DNA of 64,000 nt from Roseovarius mucosus DSM 17069 (GTDB taxonomy: Bacteria > Pseudomonadota > Alphaproteobacteria > Rhodobacterales > Rhodobacteraceae): positions 1 through 64,000 of the forward strand of contig NZ_KN293976.1 of the NCBI RefSeq assembly GCF_000768555.3, read 5' to 3'. Made by a program: the position numbers and the translations under genes. This document shows positions 53,126-62,068 of this stretch, piece after piece. The stretch's first letter is position 1. Each line of letters begins with the position of its first letter. The notes below the pieces were generated by a model. It had not been told where the DNA came from and did not search any database. It worked only from the letters and a program-made list of their open reading frames with translations.

Positions 53126-55473
53126 CCGTCGCCCGCTCTCTGCCCCATGATGCCGCGCGTCTGCATGTGACGGGGACAGCGCGTTATGTCCACGATATTC
53201 CCAGCCCGCGCGGCACGCTGCATCTGGCCTTTGGCCTAAGCACCATTGCGGCCGGTCGCATGACCGAAATGGACCTTGCATCGGTGCGCCAGAGCGCGGG
53301 GGTCGTTGCCGTGCTGACCGCTGCCGATCTGCCACAGGGGGCCGATTGCTCGCCCTCGGCGCATGACGAGCCGCTCTTGTGCACCGGCGACGTGCATTAC
53401 CATGGCCAGCCGCTCTTTCTGGTGATCGCGACCAGTCACCTTGCCGCGCGCCGCGCCGCACGCCAAGGGCAGGTCAGTTACGAAGAAACGCCCCCCCTCC
53501 TGAGCATCGACGCGGCCCTTGCCGCCAATAGCCGCTTCGAGGAGGGGCCGCGCATCTGGCAAAGGGGCGACGCCGCCCGCGCCATCGCCGAGGCGGCCCA
53601 CACGATTGACGGCGTGATCGAGATGGGCGGGCAAGAGCATTTCTATCTGGAAGGTCAGGCCGCGCTCGCCCTGCCCCAAGAGGGGGGCGACATGGTGATC
53701 CACGCCTCGACCCAGCACCCCAGCGAGGTGCAGCACAAGGTGGCCGATGCGCTCAGTCGCCCCATGCATGCGGTGCGGGTGGAAACCCGACGCATGGGCG
53801 GCGGCTTTGGCGGCAAGGAAAGTCAGGCCAACGCCCCCGCCATCGCCTGCGCCGTCGCGGCGCGGCACACGGGCCAACCCTGCAAACTGCGCTATGACCG
53901 CGACGATGACATGGTGATCACCGGCAAGCGCCATGATTTCCGCATCACCTATCGAGCCGGTTTTGACGACACCGGCCGACTGTCCGGGGTGGAGTTCGTG
54001 CATTACGCGCGCTGTGGCTGGTCGCAAGACCTGTCGCTGCCGGTGGCCGACCGCGCCATGCTGCATGCCGACAACGCCTATCACCTGCCCGCCGTGCGGA
54101 TCGAGAGCCATCGGTTGCGCACCAACACCGCCTCGGCCACCGCCTTTCGCGGCTTTGGCGGGCCGCAGGGCATGCTGGGCATAGAGCGGGTGATGGATCA
54201 CGTGGCCCACACCCTCGGGCTGGACCCGCTCGCCGTGCGTCGCCGCAACTACTATGCGGCAAGCGCCGGAGGGGGGCTGTCTGCCCCCCGCGCTGCGCGC
54301 CCCCCCGAAGGTATTTCGGGCCAGATGAAGCCGCAGGTCACGCCCTATGGGCAGGAGGTCGAGGATTTCATCCTGCACGAGATGACCGAGCGGCTGATGG
54401 ACACCTCGGACTATGCCGCGCGGCGGGTTGCGGTGGCGGCGTGGAACGCCCGTAACCCCGTGCTCAAGAAGGGGCTCGCGCTGACGCCGGTCAAGTTCGG
54501 CATCTCCTTTACGCTGAGCCACCTCAATCAGGCCGGGGCCTTGGTCCATGTCTATCAGGATGGCTCGGTGCATCTCAATCATGGCGGCACCGAGATGGGG
54601 CAAGGCCTGTTTCAAAAGGTGGCGCAGGTGGCCGCCGCGCGCTTTGGCCTGCCGCTGGAGGCGATCAAGATCACCGCGACCGATACCGCCAAGGTGCCCA
54701 ACACCTCGGCCACGGCGGCAAGTTCCGGCAGCGATCTCAATGGCATGGCGGTCAAGGCGGCCTGTGACACGATCCGGGACCGGATGGCCGCCTGTCTGGC
54801 AGAGCGTTATGGTGGTGCGCCAGACGCGGTGCAGTTCAGCGCGGGCCATGTGCAGATCGGCACTCGGTGCCTGAGTTTTGCCGCAGCCGCCAAACTCTGC
54901 TACGAGCAGCGCATCAGCCTGTCCGCGACCGGGTTTTACAAGACGCCCGATCTGGCATGGGATCGGATCAAGGGGGAGGGTCGCCCCTTTTACTATTTCG
55001 CCTATGGTGCCGCCGTGACCGAGGTGGTGGTGGACGGGCTGAGCGGCGAGTACCGCATCCTGCGCGCCGATATCCTGCATGATTGCGGGGCCTCTCTCAA
55101 TCCCGCGCTCGACATCGGGCAGATCGAGGGCGGCTATGTGCAGGGGGCAGGCTGGCTTACGGTCGAGGAACTGGTCTGGGATGCCGCCGGGCGGCTCCGC
55201 ACCCACGCGCCCTCCACCTACAAGATCCCCGCCTGCTCGGATCGGCCCTCAGTGTTCAACGTGGCGCTGTGGGAGGGAGAGAACCCGCGCCCGACGATCT
55301 ACCGCTCCAAGGCCGTGGGCGAGCCACCCTTCATGCTTGGGATTTCGGCCCTGATGGCGCTCAGTGCTGCGGTGGCGGCGTTTGGTCCGGGCTATCCGTC
55401 GCTCGATGCCCCGGCCACACCAGAACGCGTGCTGAGCGCCATCGCACGCCAGAGGGCGCGCGCCGATGCGTGA
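53122..55473 (+). CDS. xdhB: Xanthine dehydrogenase molybdenum subunit
   Basis: Molybdopterin subunit that hydroxylates the purine, 783 residues. Landmarks: [23 protein letters not shown], the Moco-binding [13 protein letters not shown], the substrate-channel region [38 protein letters not shown], and near the C-terminus [17 protein letters not shown], where the family's catalytic Glu is expected. ATG 53122 overlaps the xdhA stop (ATGA); an upstream open frame to 52951 is spurious. Residues about 383-399 derive from an inverted copy of the 48-bp palindrome found in xdhA and interrupt the R-R-N-Y-Y...Q-x-T-P-Y-G-Q-x-V segment. Confidence 0.94.
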   Translation: MTVARSLPHDAARLHVTGTARYVHDIPSPRGTLHLAFGLSTIAAGRMTEMDLASVRQSAGVVAVLTAADLPQGADCSPSAHDEPLLCTGDVHYHGQPLFLVIATSHLAARRAARQGQVSYEETPPLLSIDAALAANSRFEEGPRIWQRGDAARAIAEAAHTIDGVIEMGGQEHFYLEGQAALALPQEGGDMVIHASTQHPSEVQHKVADALSRPMHAVRVETRRMGGGFGGKESQANAPAIACAVAARHTGQPCKLRYDRDDDMVITGKRHDFRITYRAGFDDTGRLSGVEFVHYARCGWSQDLSLPVADRAMLHADNAYHLPAVRIESHRLRTNTASATAFRGFGGPQGMLGIERVMDHVAHTLGLDPLAVRRRNYYAASAGGGLSAPRAARPPEGISGQMKPQVTPYGQEVEDFILHEMTERLMDTSDYAARRVAVAAWNARNPVLKKGLALTPVKFGISFTLSHLNQAGALVHVYQDGSVHLNHGGTEMGQGLFQKVAQVAAARFGLPLEAIKITATDTAKVPNTSATAASSGSDLNGMAVKAACDTIRDRMAACLAERYGGAPDAVQFSAGHVQIGTRCLSFAAAAKLCYEQRISLSATGFYKTPDLAWDRIKGEGRPFYYFAYGAAVTEVVVDGLSGEYRILRADILHDCGASLNPALDIGQIEGGYVQGAGWLTVEELVWDAAGRLRTHAPSTYKIPACSDRPSVFNVALWEGENPRPTIYRSKAVGEPPFMLGISALMALSAAVAAFGPGYPSLDAPATPERVLSAIARQRARADA
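54270..54317 (-). repeat. 48-bp palindromic element inside xdhB (inverted copy)
   Basis: The reverse complement matches 52223-52270 at 46 of 48 positions. The two differences are partners in one stem: GCGC-GCA-GCGC here against GCCC-GCA-GGGC in xdhA, so pairing is kept. It is in frame and encodes a Gly/Ala/Arg/Pro-rich insert. Confidence 0.88.
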
Positions 55474-56392
55474 CCTTGATGATCTGCGCGCGGCCGTCGC
55501 ACGCGAGGACGTGATTGCGCGGGTTGTCATTACCTCGACCCGAGGCTCGACCCCGCGCGCCGCCGGGGCCGCCATGCTGGTCTGGCCCGGCGGGCAATCA
55601 GGTACCATCGGAGGTGGGCGGCTGGAACATGCGGCAGCAGGCGCCGCGCGCGCGCTTTTGGCCGAAGGCGCGCACGCCCGCGTGCTGCGCCAGGCGCTCG
55701 GCCCTGCCCTTGGGCAATGCTGTGGCGGGGCGGTGGTTCTGGTGATCGAGCGGTTTGACGATCACCGGGTGGAAGAGGCAGCAGAGGCGCTCACACACTC
55801 GGGTGTCTGGGCGCGGCGGATCGAACCCGGCGCAGACCGCGCCCCCCGCATGCCGTGGCAAGGGGCAGATGCCGCGATCTCATGGTCGGAGGGTTGGCTG
55901 ATCGAGCGCCTGCCGCCCCGGTATCCGGTTGTAATCCATGGCGCGGGCCATGTCGGCCGCGCCTTGGCAGACATGCTCGCCCCCTTGCCCGATCTGGCGG
56001 TGACGCTGGCGGATTCACGACCAGAGATGTTGAGCCACCTGCCCGCGTCGATAACAGCTTCGGATCATCCCCTGCGCGCGCTCGGCGATGCCCAGGACAG
56101 TGCCGCGCATATCATCGTGACCCACGATCATGCGCTGGATCTGGAGCTGTGCCACCGGCTCTTGCAACGGCCTTTCGCAGGCGCGGGATTGATCGGCTCT
56201 GCCACCAAATGGGCGCGGTTTCGGCAGCGATTGGCGGCTCTCGGGCATTCCGACGCGCAGATTTCACGCATTTCCTGCCCTATTGGCGATCCGAACCTTG
56301 GCAAACACCCGCAAGCCATTGCGCTTGGCGTGGCGGCTGCGCTACTGAAAGAACCGGGCATCAGGGCCGCAGACCGAAGGAGAACCGCGTGA
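55466..56392 (+). CDS. xdhC: XdhC, molybdenum-cofactor insertion chaperone
   Basis: Binds and matures the molybdenum cofactor for insertion into XdhB, 308 residues. The N-terminal CoxI-type part has VVITSTRGSTPRAAGAAMLV, GTIGGGRLEHAA and LGQCCGGAVVLV, with the paired cysteines conserved in XdhC. The C-terminal Rossmann part has VIHGAGHVGRALADML and IVTHDHALDLELCHRLL. The start overlaps the xdhB stop by eight bases and the stop overlaps the GTG of the transporter ATPase (GTGA), linking xanthine dehydrogenase and purine import in one transcript. Confidence 0.93.
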   Translation: MRDLDDLRAAVAREDVIARVVITSTRGSTPRAAGAAMLVWPGGQSGTIGGGRLEHAAAGAARALLAEGAHARVLRQALGPALGQCCGGAVVLVIERFDDHRVEEAAEALTHSGVWARRIEPGADRAPRMPWQGADAAISWSEGWLIERLPPRYPVVIHGAGHVGRALADMLAPLPDLAVTLADSRPEMLSHLPASITASDHPLRALGDAQDSAAHIIVTHDHALDLELCHRLLQRPFAGAGLIGSATKWARFRQRLAALGHSDAQISRISCPIGDPNLGKHPQAIALGVAAALLKEPGIRAADRRRTA

Positions 56393-57906
56393 CAGGCGAT
56401 TTGCTGACCGTCTCGGGTCTGACCAAGGCCTATCCCGGGGTTGTCGCCAATGACGCCGTATCCTTTGCTATCCGCGAGGGCGAGGTGCATGCTCTTCTGG
56501 GCGAGAATGGCGCCGGGAAATCCACCCTCGTCAAGATGATCTATGGTCTGGTCAAGCCCGACAGCGGCACCATGACGCTGCGCGGTGCGCCCTATGCTCC
56601 ACATGACCCCCATGCCGCGCGCTTGGCCGGGGTGGCGATGGTGTTTCAACATTTCTCGCTCTTTGATGCGATGAGCGTGGCAGAGAACGTGGCCCTCGGG
56701 ATGGAGAACCCACCGCCAATGCGCGATCTGGCTACCCGCATTCGCGAGGTCTCGGAGACCTATGGCCTGCCGCTTGACCCCGACCGCACGGTTGGCGACC
56801 TCTCGGCAGGCGAACGCCAGCGGGTCGAGATCATCCGCTGCCTCTTGCAGGAGCCGCGCCTCTTGATCATGGACGAGCCAACGAGCGTGCTGACGCCGCA
56901 AGAGGTGGAAATCCTCTTTCAGACCCTGCGCAAGCTGACCGGCGAAGGCGTGGCGATCCTCTATATCTCGCACAAGCTCGAGGAAATCCGGGCGCTCTGC
57001 GATCATGCCACCATTCTGCGGCAGGGCCGCAACGTGGGCACCTGCACCCCCCGCGAGACCTCGGCCCGCGCGATGGCCGAGTTGATGGTGGGTTCCAGCT
57101 TTGCCGCGCCGGAACGGGCCCGGGGTGGCAAAGGCGATGTTCTGCTGGAGGTGTCCGGCCTGTCGGTCGCGGCACAGGGACAGTTCGGCACCGCGCTGCA
57201 CGCGATTTCCTTTGCCGTGCAGGCCGGAGAGGTACTGGGCATCGGCGGGGTGGCGGGGAACGGACAGGATGAGCTTTTGGCCGTGCTCTCGGGGGAAATG
57301 CCGGTGCCGGCAGAGACCCTGCGCCTGAAGGGTGCGACCATCGGCCAGCACGGCCCCAGCCAGCGCCGCGCCATGGGTCTGCTCACCGCGCCCGAGGAAC
57401 GGCTGGGACATGCCGCAGCCCCGGACATGAGCCTGACGGAAAATGCGATCCTGACCGGCGCGGCGCGGGAAAACCTGGTCAATCGCGGCTTTCTCAAATG
57501 GGACGCAGCCGAGGCCTTTGCCCGCCGGATCATCACCGGCTTTGACGTGCGCACACCGGGCCCCGGCACCGCCGCGCGGGCGCTCTCGGGCGGCAATCTG
57601 CAAAAGTTCGTCATTGGCCGCGAAGTCCTGCAACGACCCGAGGTTCTGGTGGTCAATCAGCCCACCTGGGGCGTCGATGCCGCCGCTGCCGCAGCAATCC
57701 GGCAAGCCTTGCTCGATCTCGCCGCCGGTGGCGCGGCGGTCATCTGCATCAGTCAGGATCTGGATGAGTTGATCGAGATTTCCGACCGCTTCGGTGCGCT
57801 CAGCGAGGGGCGGCTCTCGGAGATACGGCCCACCCAAGGCCTGAGCGTCGAAGAGATCGGTTTGATGATGGGCGGCGCGCATGGCATGGAGGTGGCGCAT
57901 GTCTGA
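56389..57906 (+). CDS. Nucleoside/purine-type ABC transporter ATPase (fused double NBD)
   Basis: Two-domain ATPase of the RbsA/NupA group, 505 residues. NBD1 is complete: Walker A GENGAGKST, signature LSAGERQR, Walker B LLIMDEPTSVLTP and switch His in ISHKLEE. NBD2 has LSGGNLQK and a Walker-B region VVNQPTWGVDAA, but its Walker A is degenerate (GVAGNGQDEL), as is normal for this family. GTG 56389 is preceded by GAAGGAGAA and overlaps the xdhC stop by four bases. With two permeases and a BmpA-type binding protein it should import nucleosides or purine bases for xanthine dehydrogenase; specificity is inferred from context. Confidence 0.9.
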   Translation: MTGDLLTVSGLTKAYPGVVANDAVSFAIREGEVHALLGENGAGKSTLVKMIYGLVKPDSGTMTLRGAPYAPHDPHAARLAGVAMVFQHFSLFDAMSVAENVALGMENPPPMRDLATRIREVSETYGLPLDPDRTVGDLSAGERQRVEIIRCLLQEPRLLIMDEPTSVLTPQEVEILFQTLRKLTGEGVAILYISHKLEEIRALCDHATILRQGRNVGTCTPRETSARAMAELMVGSSFAAPERARGGKGDVLLEVSGLSVAAQGQFGTALHAISFAVQAGEVLGIGGVAGNGQDELLAVLSGEMPVPAETLRLKGATIGQHGPSQRRAMGLLTAPEERLGHAAAPDMSLTENAILTGAARENLVNRGFLKWDAAEAFARRIITGFDVRTPGPGTAARALSGGNLQKFVIGREVLQRPEVLVVNQPTWGVDAAAAAAIRQALLDLAAGGAAVICISQDLDELIEISDRFGALSEGRLSEIRPTQGLSVEEIGLMMGGAHGMEVAHV

Positions 57907-57913
57907 CCCGTTG

Positions 57914-57936
57914 TTTTTGAGTATTTTTACCAAAAA
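57914..57936 (+). other. Intercistronic A/T inverted repeat
   Basis: TTTTTG (57914-57919) faces CAAAAA (57931-57936) between the ATPase and permease genes, an otherwise tight operon. This kind of sequence looks like a common short intergenic motif of Rhodobacteraceae; the role is unknown. Confidence 0.5.
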
Positions 57937-57954
57937 GAAGCCTGGGCGCGTGCC

Positions 57955-59037
57955 ATGCTGAAACTGGAAAAGCGCCCCCAACCCTCGCAATTCTGGACAT
58001 GGGCCACGCCGGTTCTGGCGGTGCTGATCACCATGGTGGCGGGGGGTGCGCTCTTTGCCGCCCTGGGCCAGGACCCGGTCGCGGCGATCTCGACGATCTT
58101 CTGGCAGCCGCTTTTTGGCGAGTTCGCGTTTTATTACCGGCCCCAACTTCTGATCAAGGGCGCGCCTCTGGTGCTGATTGCCACTGGCCTCAGCCTCGGG
58201 TTTCGCGCCGGCATCTGGAACATCGGGGCCGAAGGACAATATATCGTCGGCGCGCTTGCGGGTGCGGGTGTGGCGCTTGCCTTTTATCCAGCGGAAAGCG
58301 CGCTGATCTTTCCGCTGATGGTGCTGGCGGGCGCGTTGGGGGGCTGGGCATGGGGCATGATCCCGGCCGTGCTCAAGCTGCGGTTCGGCACCAATGAAAT
58401 CCTCGTGTCGCTCATGCTCGTCTATGTCGCCGAGCAATTGCTGGCGGCCATGGCGCTTGGCCTGATGAAGAACCCCGAGGGGCGCGGTTTTCCCGGCTCG
58501 CGCAACCTGCGCCAATATGACAGCGCCCATAACGCAGAGCTGATCACCGGCACGGGCATGCATTGGGGGGTGGTGGCCGCGCTGATTGCGGTCATTTTCG
58601 CCTATGTGCTGCTCAGTCGACACCTTCTTGGGTATCACATCCGGCTGGCCGGTCAGGCCCCACGCGCGGCGCGGTTCGCCGGGGTGCGCCCGGCGCGGCT
58701 CGTGCTCTTTTGTCTTGGCACCTCGGGGGCCTTGGCCGGTCTGGCTGGCCTCTTCGAGGTGGCGGGGCCCGCGGGGCAGGTCAGCATTGATTTCAACGTG
58801 GGCTATGGGTTTACCGCGATCATCGTGGCCTTTCTGGGCCGGTTGCACCCGTTCGGTATCCTGCTTGCGGGGCTCTTGATGGCGCTCACCTATATCGGGG
58901 GCGAACTGGCGCAATCCAACATGGGCCTGCCCGCCGCCGCGATCCAGCTCTTTCAGGGGATGTTGTTGTTCTTCCTGCTGGCCGTTGACCTGCTGACCAA
59001 TTACCGCATCCGGTTGGCGACAAAGGAGGTGGCGTGA
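57955..59037 (+). CDS. Nucleoside-type ABC transporter permease 1
   Basis: BPD_transp_2-family inner-membrane permease, 360 residues, about ten hydrophobic segments. Family landmarks: GLSLGFRAGIWNIGAEGQYI, the RFGTNEILVSLMLVYVAEQ segment and GYGFTAIIVAFLGRLHPFG near the C-terminus. It is the larger of the two permeases, equivalent to NupB-type subunits. Ribosome-binding site is weak. The stop overlaps the next start. Confidence 0.9.
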   Translation: MLKLEKRPQPSQFWTWATPVLAVLITMVAGGALFAALGQDPVAAISTIFWQPLFGEFAFYYRPQLLIKGAPLVLIATGLSLGFRAGIWNIGAEGQYIVGALAGAGVALAFYPAESALIFPLMVLAGALGGWAWGMIPAVLKLRFGTNEILVSLMLVYVAEQLLAAMALGLMKNPEGRGFPGSRNLRQYDSAHNAELITGTGMHWGVVAALIAVIFAYVLLSRHLLGYHIRLAGQAPRAARFAGVRPARLVLFCLGTSGALAGLAGLFEVAGPAGQVSIDFNVGYGFTAIIVAFLGRLHPFGILLAGLLMALTYIGGELAQSNMGLPAAAIQLFQGMLLFFLLAVDLLTNYRIRLATKEVA

Positions 59038-59957
59038 TGGTCCTCTCGTCGATTGATCCGGCGCTGCTTTTGGCCTCGCTCATCGTGGCCTCGACCCCCA
59101 TCCTGCTGGCAGCCCTTGGCGAGCTGGTCGTCGAGCGGGCGGGGGTGCTCAACCTCGGGGTTGAGGGCATGATGATCACCGGCGCAATCTGCGGCTTTGC
59201 GATGGCCGTCAATACCGGATCGCCGTTCGTGGGCTTTGTCGCCGCCGCCGTCGGGGGGGCCATTCTGGCGCTCCTTTTCGCGCTCTTGACGCAACTGGCC
59301 CTTGCCAATCAGGTGGCCAGCGGTCTGGCGCTCACGCTCTTTGGTCTTGGCCTGTCGTCCCTGCTGGGGCAGGGCTATGTCGGGATCAAGCCGCCGCCGA
59401 CCACCCGGCTCGACCTGCCTGTCCTGAGCGATCTGCCCTTTGTCGGGCGGGTGCTCTTTTCCCATGATCTGATGGTCTATGTCGCCCTTGCGCTTGTGGC
59501 TCTGGTCTGGGGGCTGTTGAAATATACCCGCGCCGGGCTGATCCTGCGCGCGGTGGGCGAAAACCACGAGGCCGCACATGCGCTTGGCTACAAGGTGGTG
59601 CGCATCCGTATTCTGGCGATCCTCTTTGGCGGGGCCTGCGCGGGTCTGGGCGGGGCCTATCTCAGCCTCGTGCGCGTGCCGCAATGGACCGAAGGCATGA
59701 CCTCGGGTGCGGGATGGATCGCGCTGGCGCTCGTGGTCTTTGCCTCATGGAAGGTGGGGCGCGTGCTGCTTGGCGCGTGGCTCTTTGGCGGGGTGTCCGT
59801 GTTGCAGCTCAACCTTCAGGCAGCAGGTGTCGCCATACCGGTGGAATATCTTTCCATGTCGCCCTACTTGATCACCATCCTCGTGCTGGTCATCATGTCG
59901 GCGGACAAATCCCGCGCGCCCGGCTCGCTTGGCCGCATCTTTCACGCCTCGCAATAA
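59037..59957 (+). CDS. Nucleoside-type ABC transporter permease 2
   Basis: Second BPD_transp_2 permease, 306 residues. It carries GELVVERAGVLNLGVEGMM, the NQVASGLALTLFGLGLSSL segment and RAVGENHEAAHALGYKVVRI. ATG 59037 is preferred over GTG 59034 because AGGAGGT (59024-59030) is then six bases away. It overlaps the stop of permease 1 by one base. The two permeases should form the heterodimeric channel. Confidence 0.9.
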   Translation: MVLSSIDPALLLASLIVASTPILLAALGELVVERAGVLNLGVEGMMITGAICGFAMAVNTGSPFVGFVAAAVGGAILALLFALLTQLALANQVASGLALTLFGLGLSSLLGQGYVGIKPPPTTRLDLPVLSDLPFVGRVLFSHDLMVYVALALVALVWGLLKYTRAGLILRAVGENHEAAHALGYKVVRIRILAILFGGACAGLGGAYLSLVRVPQWTEGMTSGAGWIALALVVFASWKVGRVLLGAWLFGGVSVLQLNLQAAGVAIPVEYLSMSPYLITILVLVIMSADKSRAPGSLGRIFHASQ

Positions 59958-59992
59958 GATCACATCAAAAGATCACAACAGGGAGACCCCGA

Positions 59993-61066
59993 ATGAAACT
60001 CACGCATCTACTGACCTCTGCCGCACTGGCCCTTGGTCTGGCAAGTGCCGCCGTCGCGCAGGACAAGACCAAGGTCGGCTTTATCTACGTGGGCCCCATC
60101 GGCGATGGTGGCTGGACCTATGAGCATGACAAGGGACGTCAGGCTGTCGAGGCGCAGTTTGGCGACGCTGTCGAAACCGTCTATCGAGAGAGCGTGCCAG
60201 AGGGCGCCGATGCCGAGCGCGCGATCACGCAGATGGCGCTCCAGGGCGCGGACTTGATCTTTACCACCTCCTTCGGCTTCATGGAGGCGACGCTGGCGGT
60301 GGCCGAGAAATTCCCGAACGTGAAATTCGAACACGCCACCGGCTACAAGACCCTGCCCAATGTTTCGACCTATTCCGCCCGCTTCTACGAGGGGCGCGCG
60401 GTTCAGGGCCATATCGCGGGCAAGATGACCAAATCGAACATCGTGGGCTATATCGCATCTTACCCCATCCCCGAGGTCATTCGCGGCATTAATTCGGCCT
60501 ATATCCACGCGAAAAAGGTCAACCCGGATGTCGAGTTCAAGATCATCTGGGCCTATACATGGTTTGACCCCGCAAAAGAGGCCGACGCCGCCACCGCATT
60601 GATCGAGCAAGGCGCCGACGTGATCCTGCAACACACCGATTCCACCGCGCCGCAGGCCGCCGCCGAAAAGGCCGGCAATATCGTGACCTTCGGACAAGCC
60701 TCGGACATGGGCGAATACGCCCCCTTCCCGCGCGTGTCGTCGATCATCGACAACTGGGCGCCCTATTACATCGCCCGCACGCAGGCGGTGATTGACGGGA
60801 CATGGGAGAGCACGCAGACATGGGATGGCATCGGGCCGGGCATGGTCGGCATTGGCGAAATTTCCGATGCGGTGCCTGCGGATGTAAAGGCCGAGGCACT
60901 GGCGCTCAAGGCGGCCATGGCCGAGGGCAGCTATCACCCCTTCACCGGCCCGCTGAAAAAGCAGGACGGGTCGGACTGGCTGGCCGAGGGCGAGGTCGCC
61001 GATGATGGCACGCTTTTGGGTATGGATTTCTATGTCGAGGGGCTGACAGGCGAGATTCCGAACTAA
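59993..61066 (+). CDS. BmpA/Med-family substrate-binding protein of the nucleoside-type ABC transporter
   Basis: BMP-family protein of 357 residues with a Sec signal peptide (MKLTHLLTSAALALGLASAAVAQ). Typical features: KVGFIYVGPIGDGGWTYEHD (Trp region that stacks on the base), ADLIFTTSFGFMEATLAVAEKFPNVKFEHATGY (landmark only) and the late segment VILQHTDSTAPQAAAEK. GGGAG at about 59981 is the ribosome-binding site; the longer frame back to 59684 lies over permease 2. It is last in the operon, ahead of a strong terminator. Adenine or guanine nucleosides, or free purines such as xanthine, are the likely ligands because xdhABC is co-transcribed. Confidence 0.9.
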   Translation: MKLTHLLTSAALALGLASAAVAQDKTKVGFIYVGPIGDGGWTYEHDKGRQAVEAQFGDAVETVYRESVPEGADAERAITQMALQGADLIFTTSFGFMEATLAVAEKFPNVKFEHATGYKTLPNVSTYSARFYEGRAVQGHIAGKMTKSNIVGYIASYPIPEVIRGINSAYIHAKKVNPDVEFKIIWAYTWFDPAKEADAATALIEQGADVILQHTDSTAPQAAAEKAGNIVTFGQASDMGEYAPFPRVSSIIDNWAPYYIARTQAVIDGTWESTQTWDGIGPGMVGIGEISDAVPADVKAEALALKAAMAEGSYHPFTGPLKKQDGSDWLAEGEVADDGTLLGMDFYVEGLTGEIPN

Positions 61067-61090
61067 GCCGCCAGGACAGGTCTGGATACG

Positions 61091-61122
61091 ACAGCCGCCG
61101 GTAACCCGGCGGCTGTTTGCGT
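61091..61122 (+). terminator. Terminator of the xdh-transporter operon
   Basis: Perfect 11-bp stem ACAGCCGCCGG / CCGGCGGCTGT with a four-base loop (61091-61116), followed by TTGCGTT. It closes the long operon that starts at xdhA. Confidence 0.8.
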
Positions 61123-61227
61123 TCATCGCGGGGGCTATTCTCGCGACATCCCCGCCGGTCGGTTTCAGAACAGACGCGCGCGATGCAGGCCATACTCTTT
61201 GGCATATCCACCGCCAGGAGACAGACC

Positions 61228-62068
61228 ATGGGCACCCCCGAATCCCTGATTGATCTTGACCGCTACCCGGTTCACCAAAGGGGGGCTGGCGCGCGACGCG
61301 GTCCTTGCCCGCGTCCGGGCCGATCTTGGCCGCGATGGCTGTGCGGTGCTCAAGGGGTTCCTCACCCCGGCAGGTGTGGACATCCTGCGCGCGCAGGCAG
61401 AGGGCGTTGCGGACAAGGCGTTTCGGTCCTTCAACCGCACCAACCCCTATTTCACCAAGGACGACCCGAGCCTGCCCGCCACCGATCCGCGCCGACGGTT
61501 CTTCGAGCGCTCCAACAGCTTTATCCCGGCGGACAACTTTCCATCCGCAAGCCCGCTGCGCGGGCTCTATGAATATCCCGCCTTGACCACGTTCATTCAG
61601 GACTGTCTCGAGGAAGAAAACTTCTATCCCTATGCCGATCCGCTGGCCGATGTGATCGTGAATGCCGCCGATGAAGGCAACGGATTCCCGTGGCATTTCG
61701 ACACCAACAATTTCACCGTCACCATCGCGCTTCAGAATGCCGATGAGGGAGGCGCGTTTGAATATGCGCCCAATATCCGCGCCGGGGGCGAGAATTTCGC
61801 CGAGGTCGAAAAGGTGCTGGATGGCACCTCGGACAAGGTCAGAACGCTTGTGCTGGAACCCGGCGATCTTCAGATCTTCCGGGGGCGCTATTCGCTTCAC
61901 CGGGTCGCACCATTGCGCGGCAAGACCCCGCGTTACGTTGCTATCCTGTCCTATGTCGAAGAGCCGGGAATGGTGGGCACGCCCGAACGCTGCCAACAGC
62001 TGTACGGCCGCACCCTGCCAATCCATCACGAGCGTGCGGGTCAGAGGGCCGACGCCTATCTCGATTAA
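61228..62068 (+). pseudogene. 2-oxoglutarate/Fe(II)-dependent oxygenase with an apparent frameshift
   Basis: The main frame (61250-62068, 272 residues from a TTG) has the Fe ligands HxD in PWHFDTNN (His149, Asp151) and distal His217 in RYSLHRVAP, with the 2-oxoglutarate Arg in TPRYVAIL. This resembles the ArpA/HalD-BesD-like group; because Asp is present, hydroxylation is expected, not halogenation. The true start seems to be ATG 61228 (MGTPESLIDLDRYPVHQ) behind CAGGAG at 61215, in a different frame. Deleting one G from the G6 run at 61280-61285 would join them (HQRGLARDAVL) as a 279-residue protein. Either a sequencing or assembly error, or a real mutation. Substrate unknown; it follows the purine operon. 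Confidence 0.7.

Noticed and set aside
53236-55206. A 656-codon minus-strand open frame opposite xdhB
   Set aside because: Shadow of xdhB, which has unmistakable molybdenum-hydroxylase motifs.
56128-58914. A 928-codon minus-strand open frame across the ABC transporter genes
   Set aside because: The plus strand encodes a clear ATPase and permease with all family motifs; the antisense protein is low-complexity His/Gln/Arg-rich.
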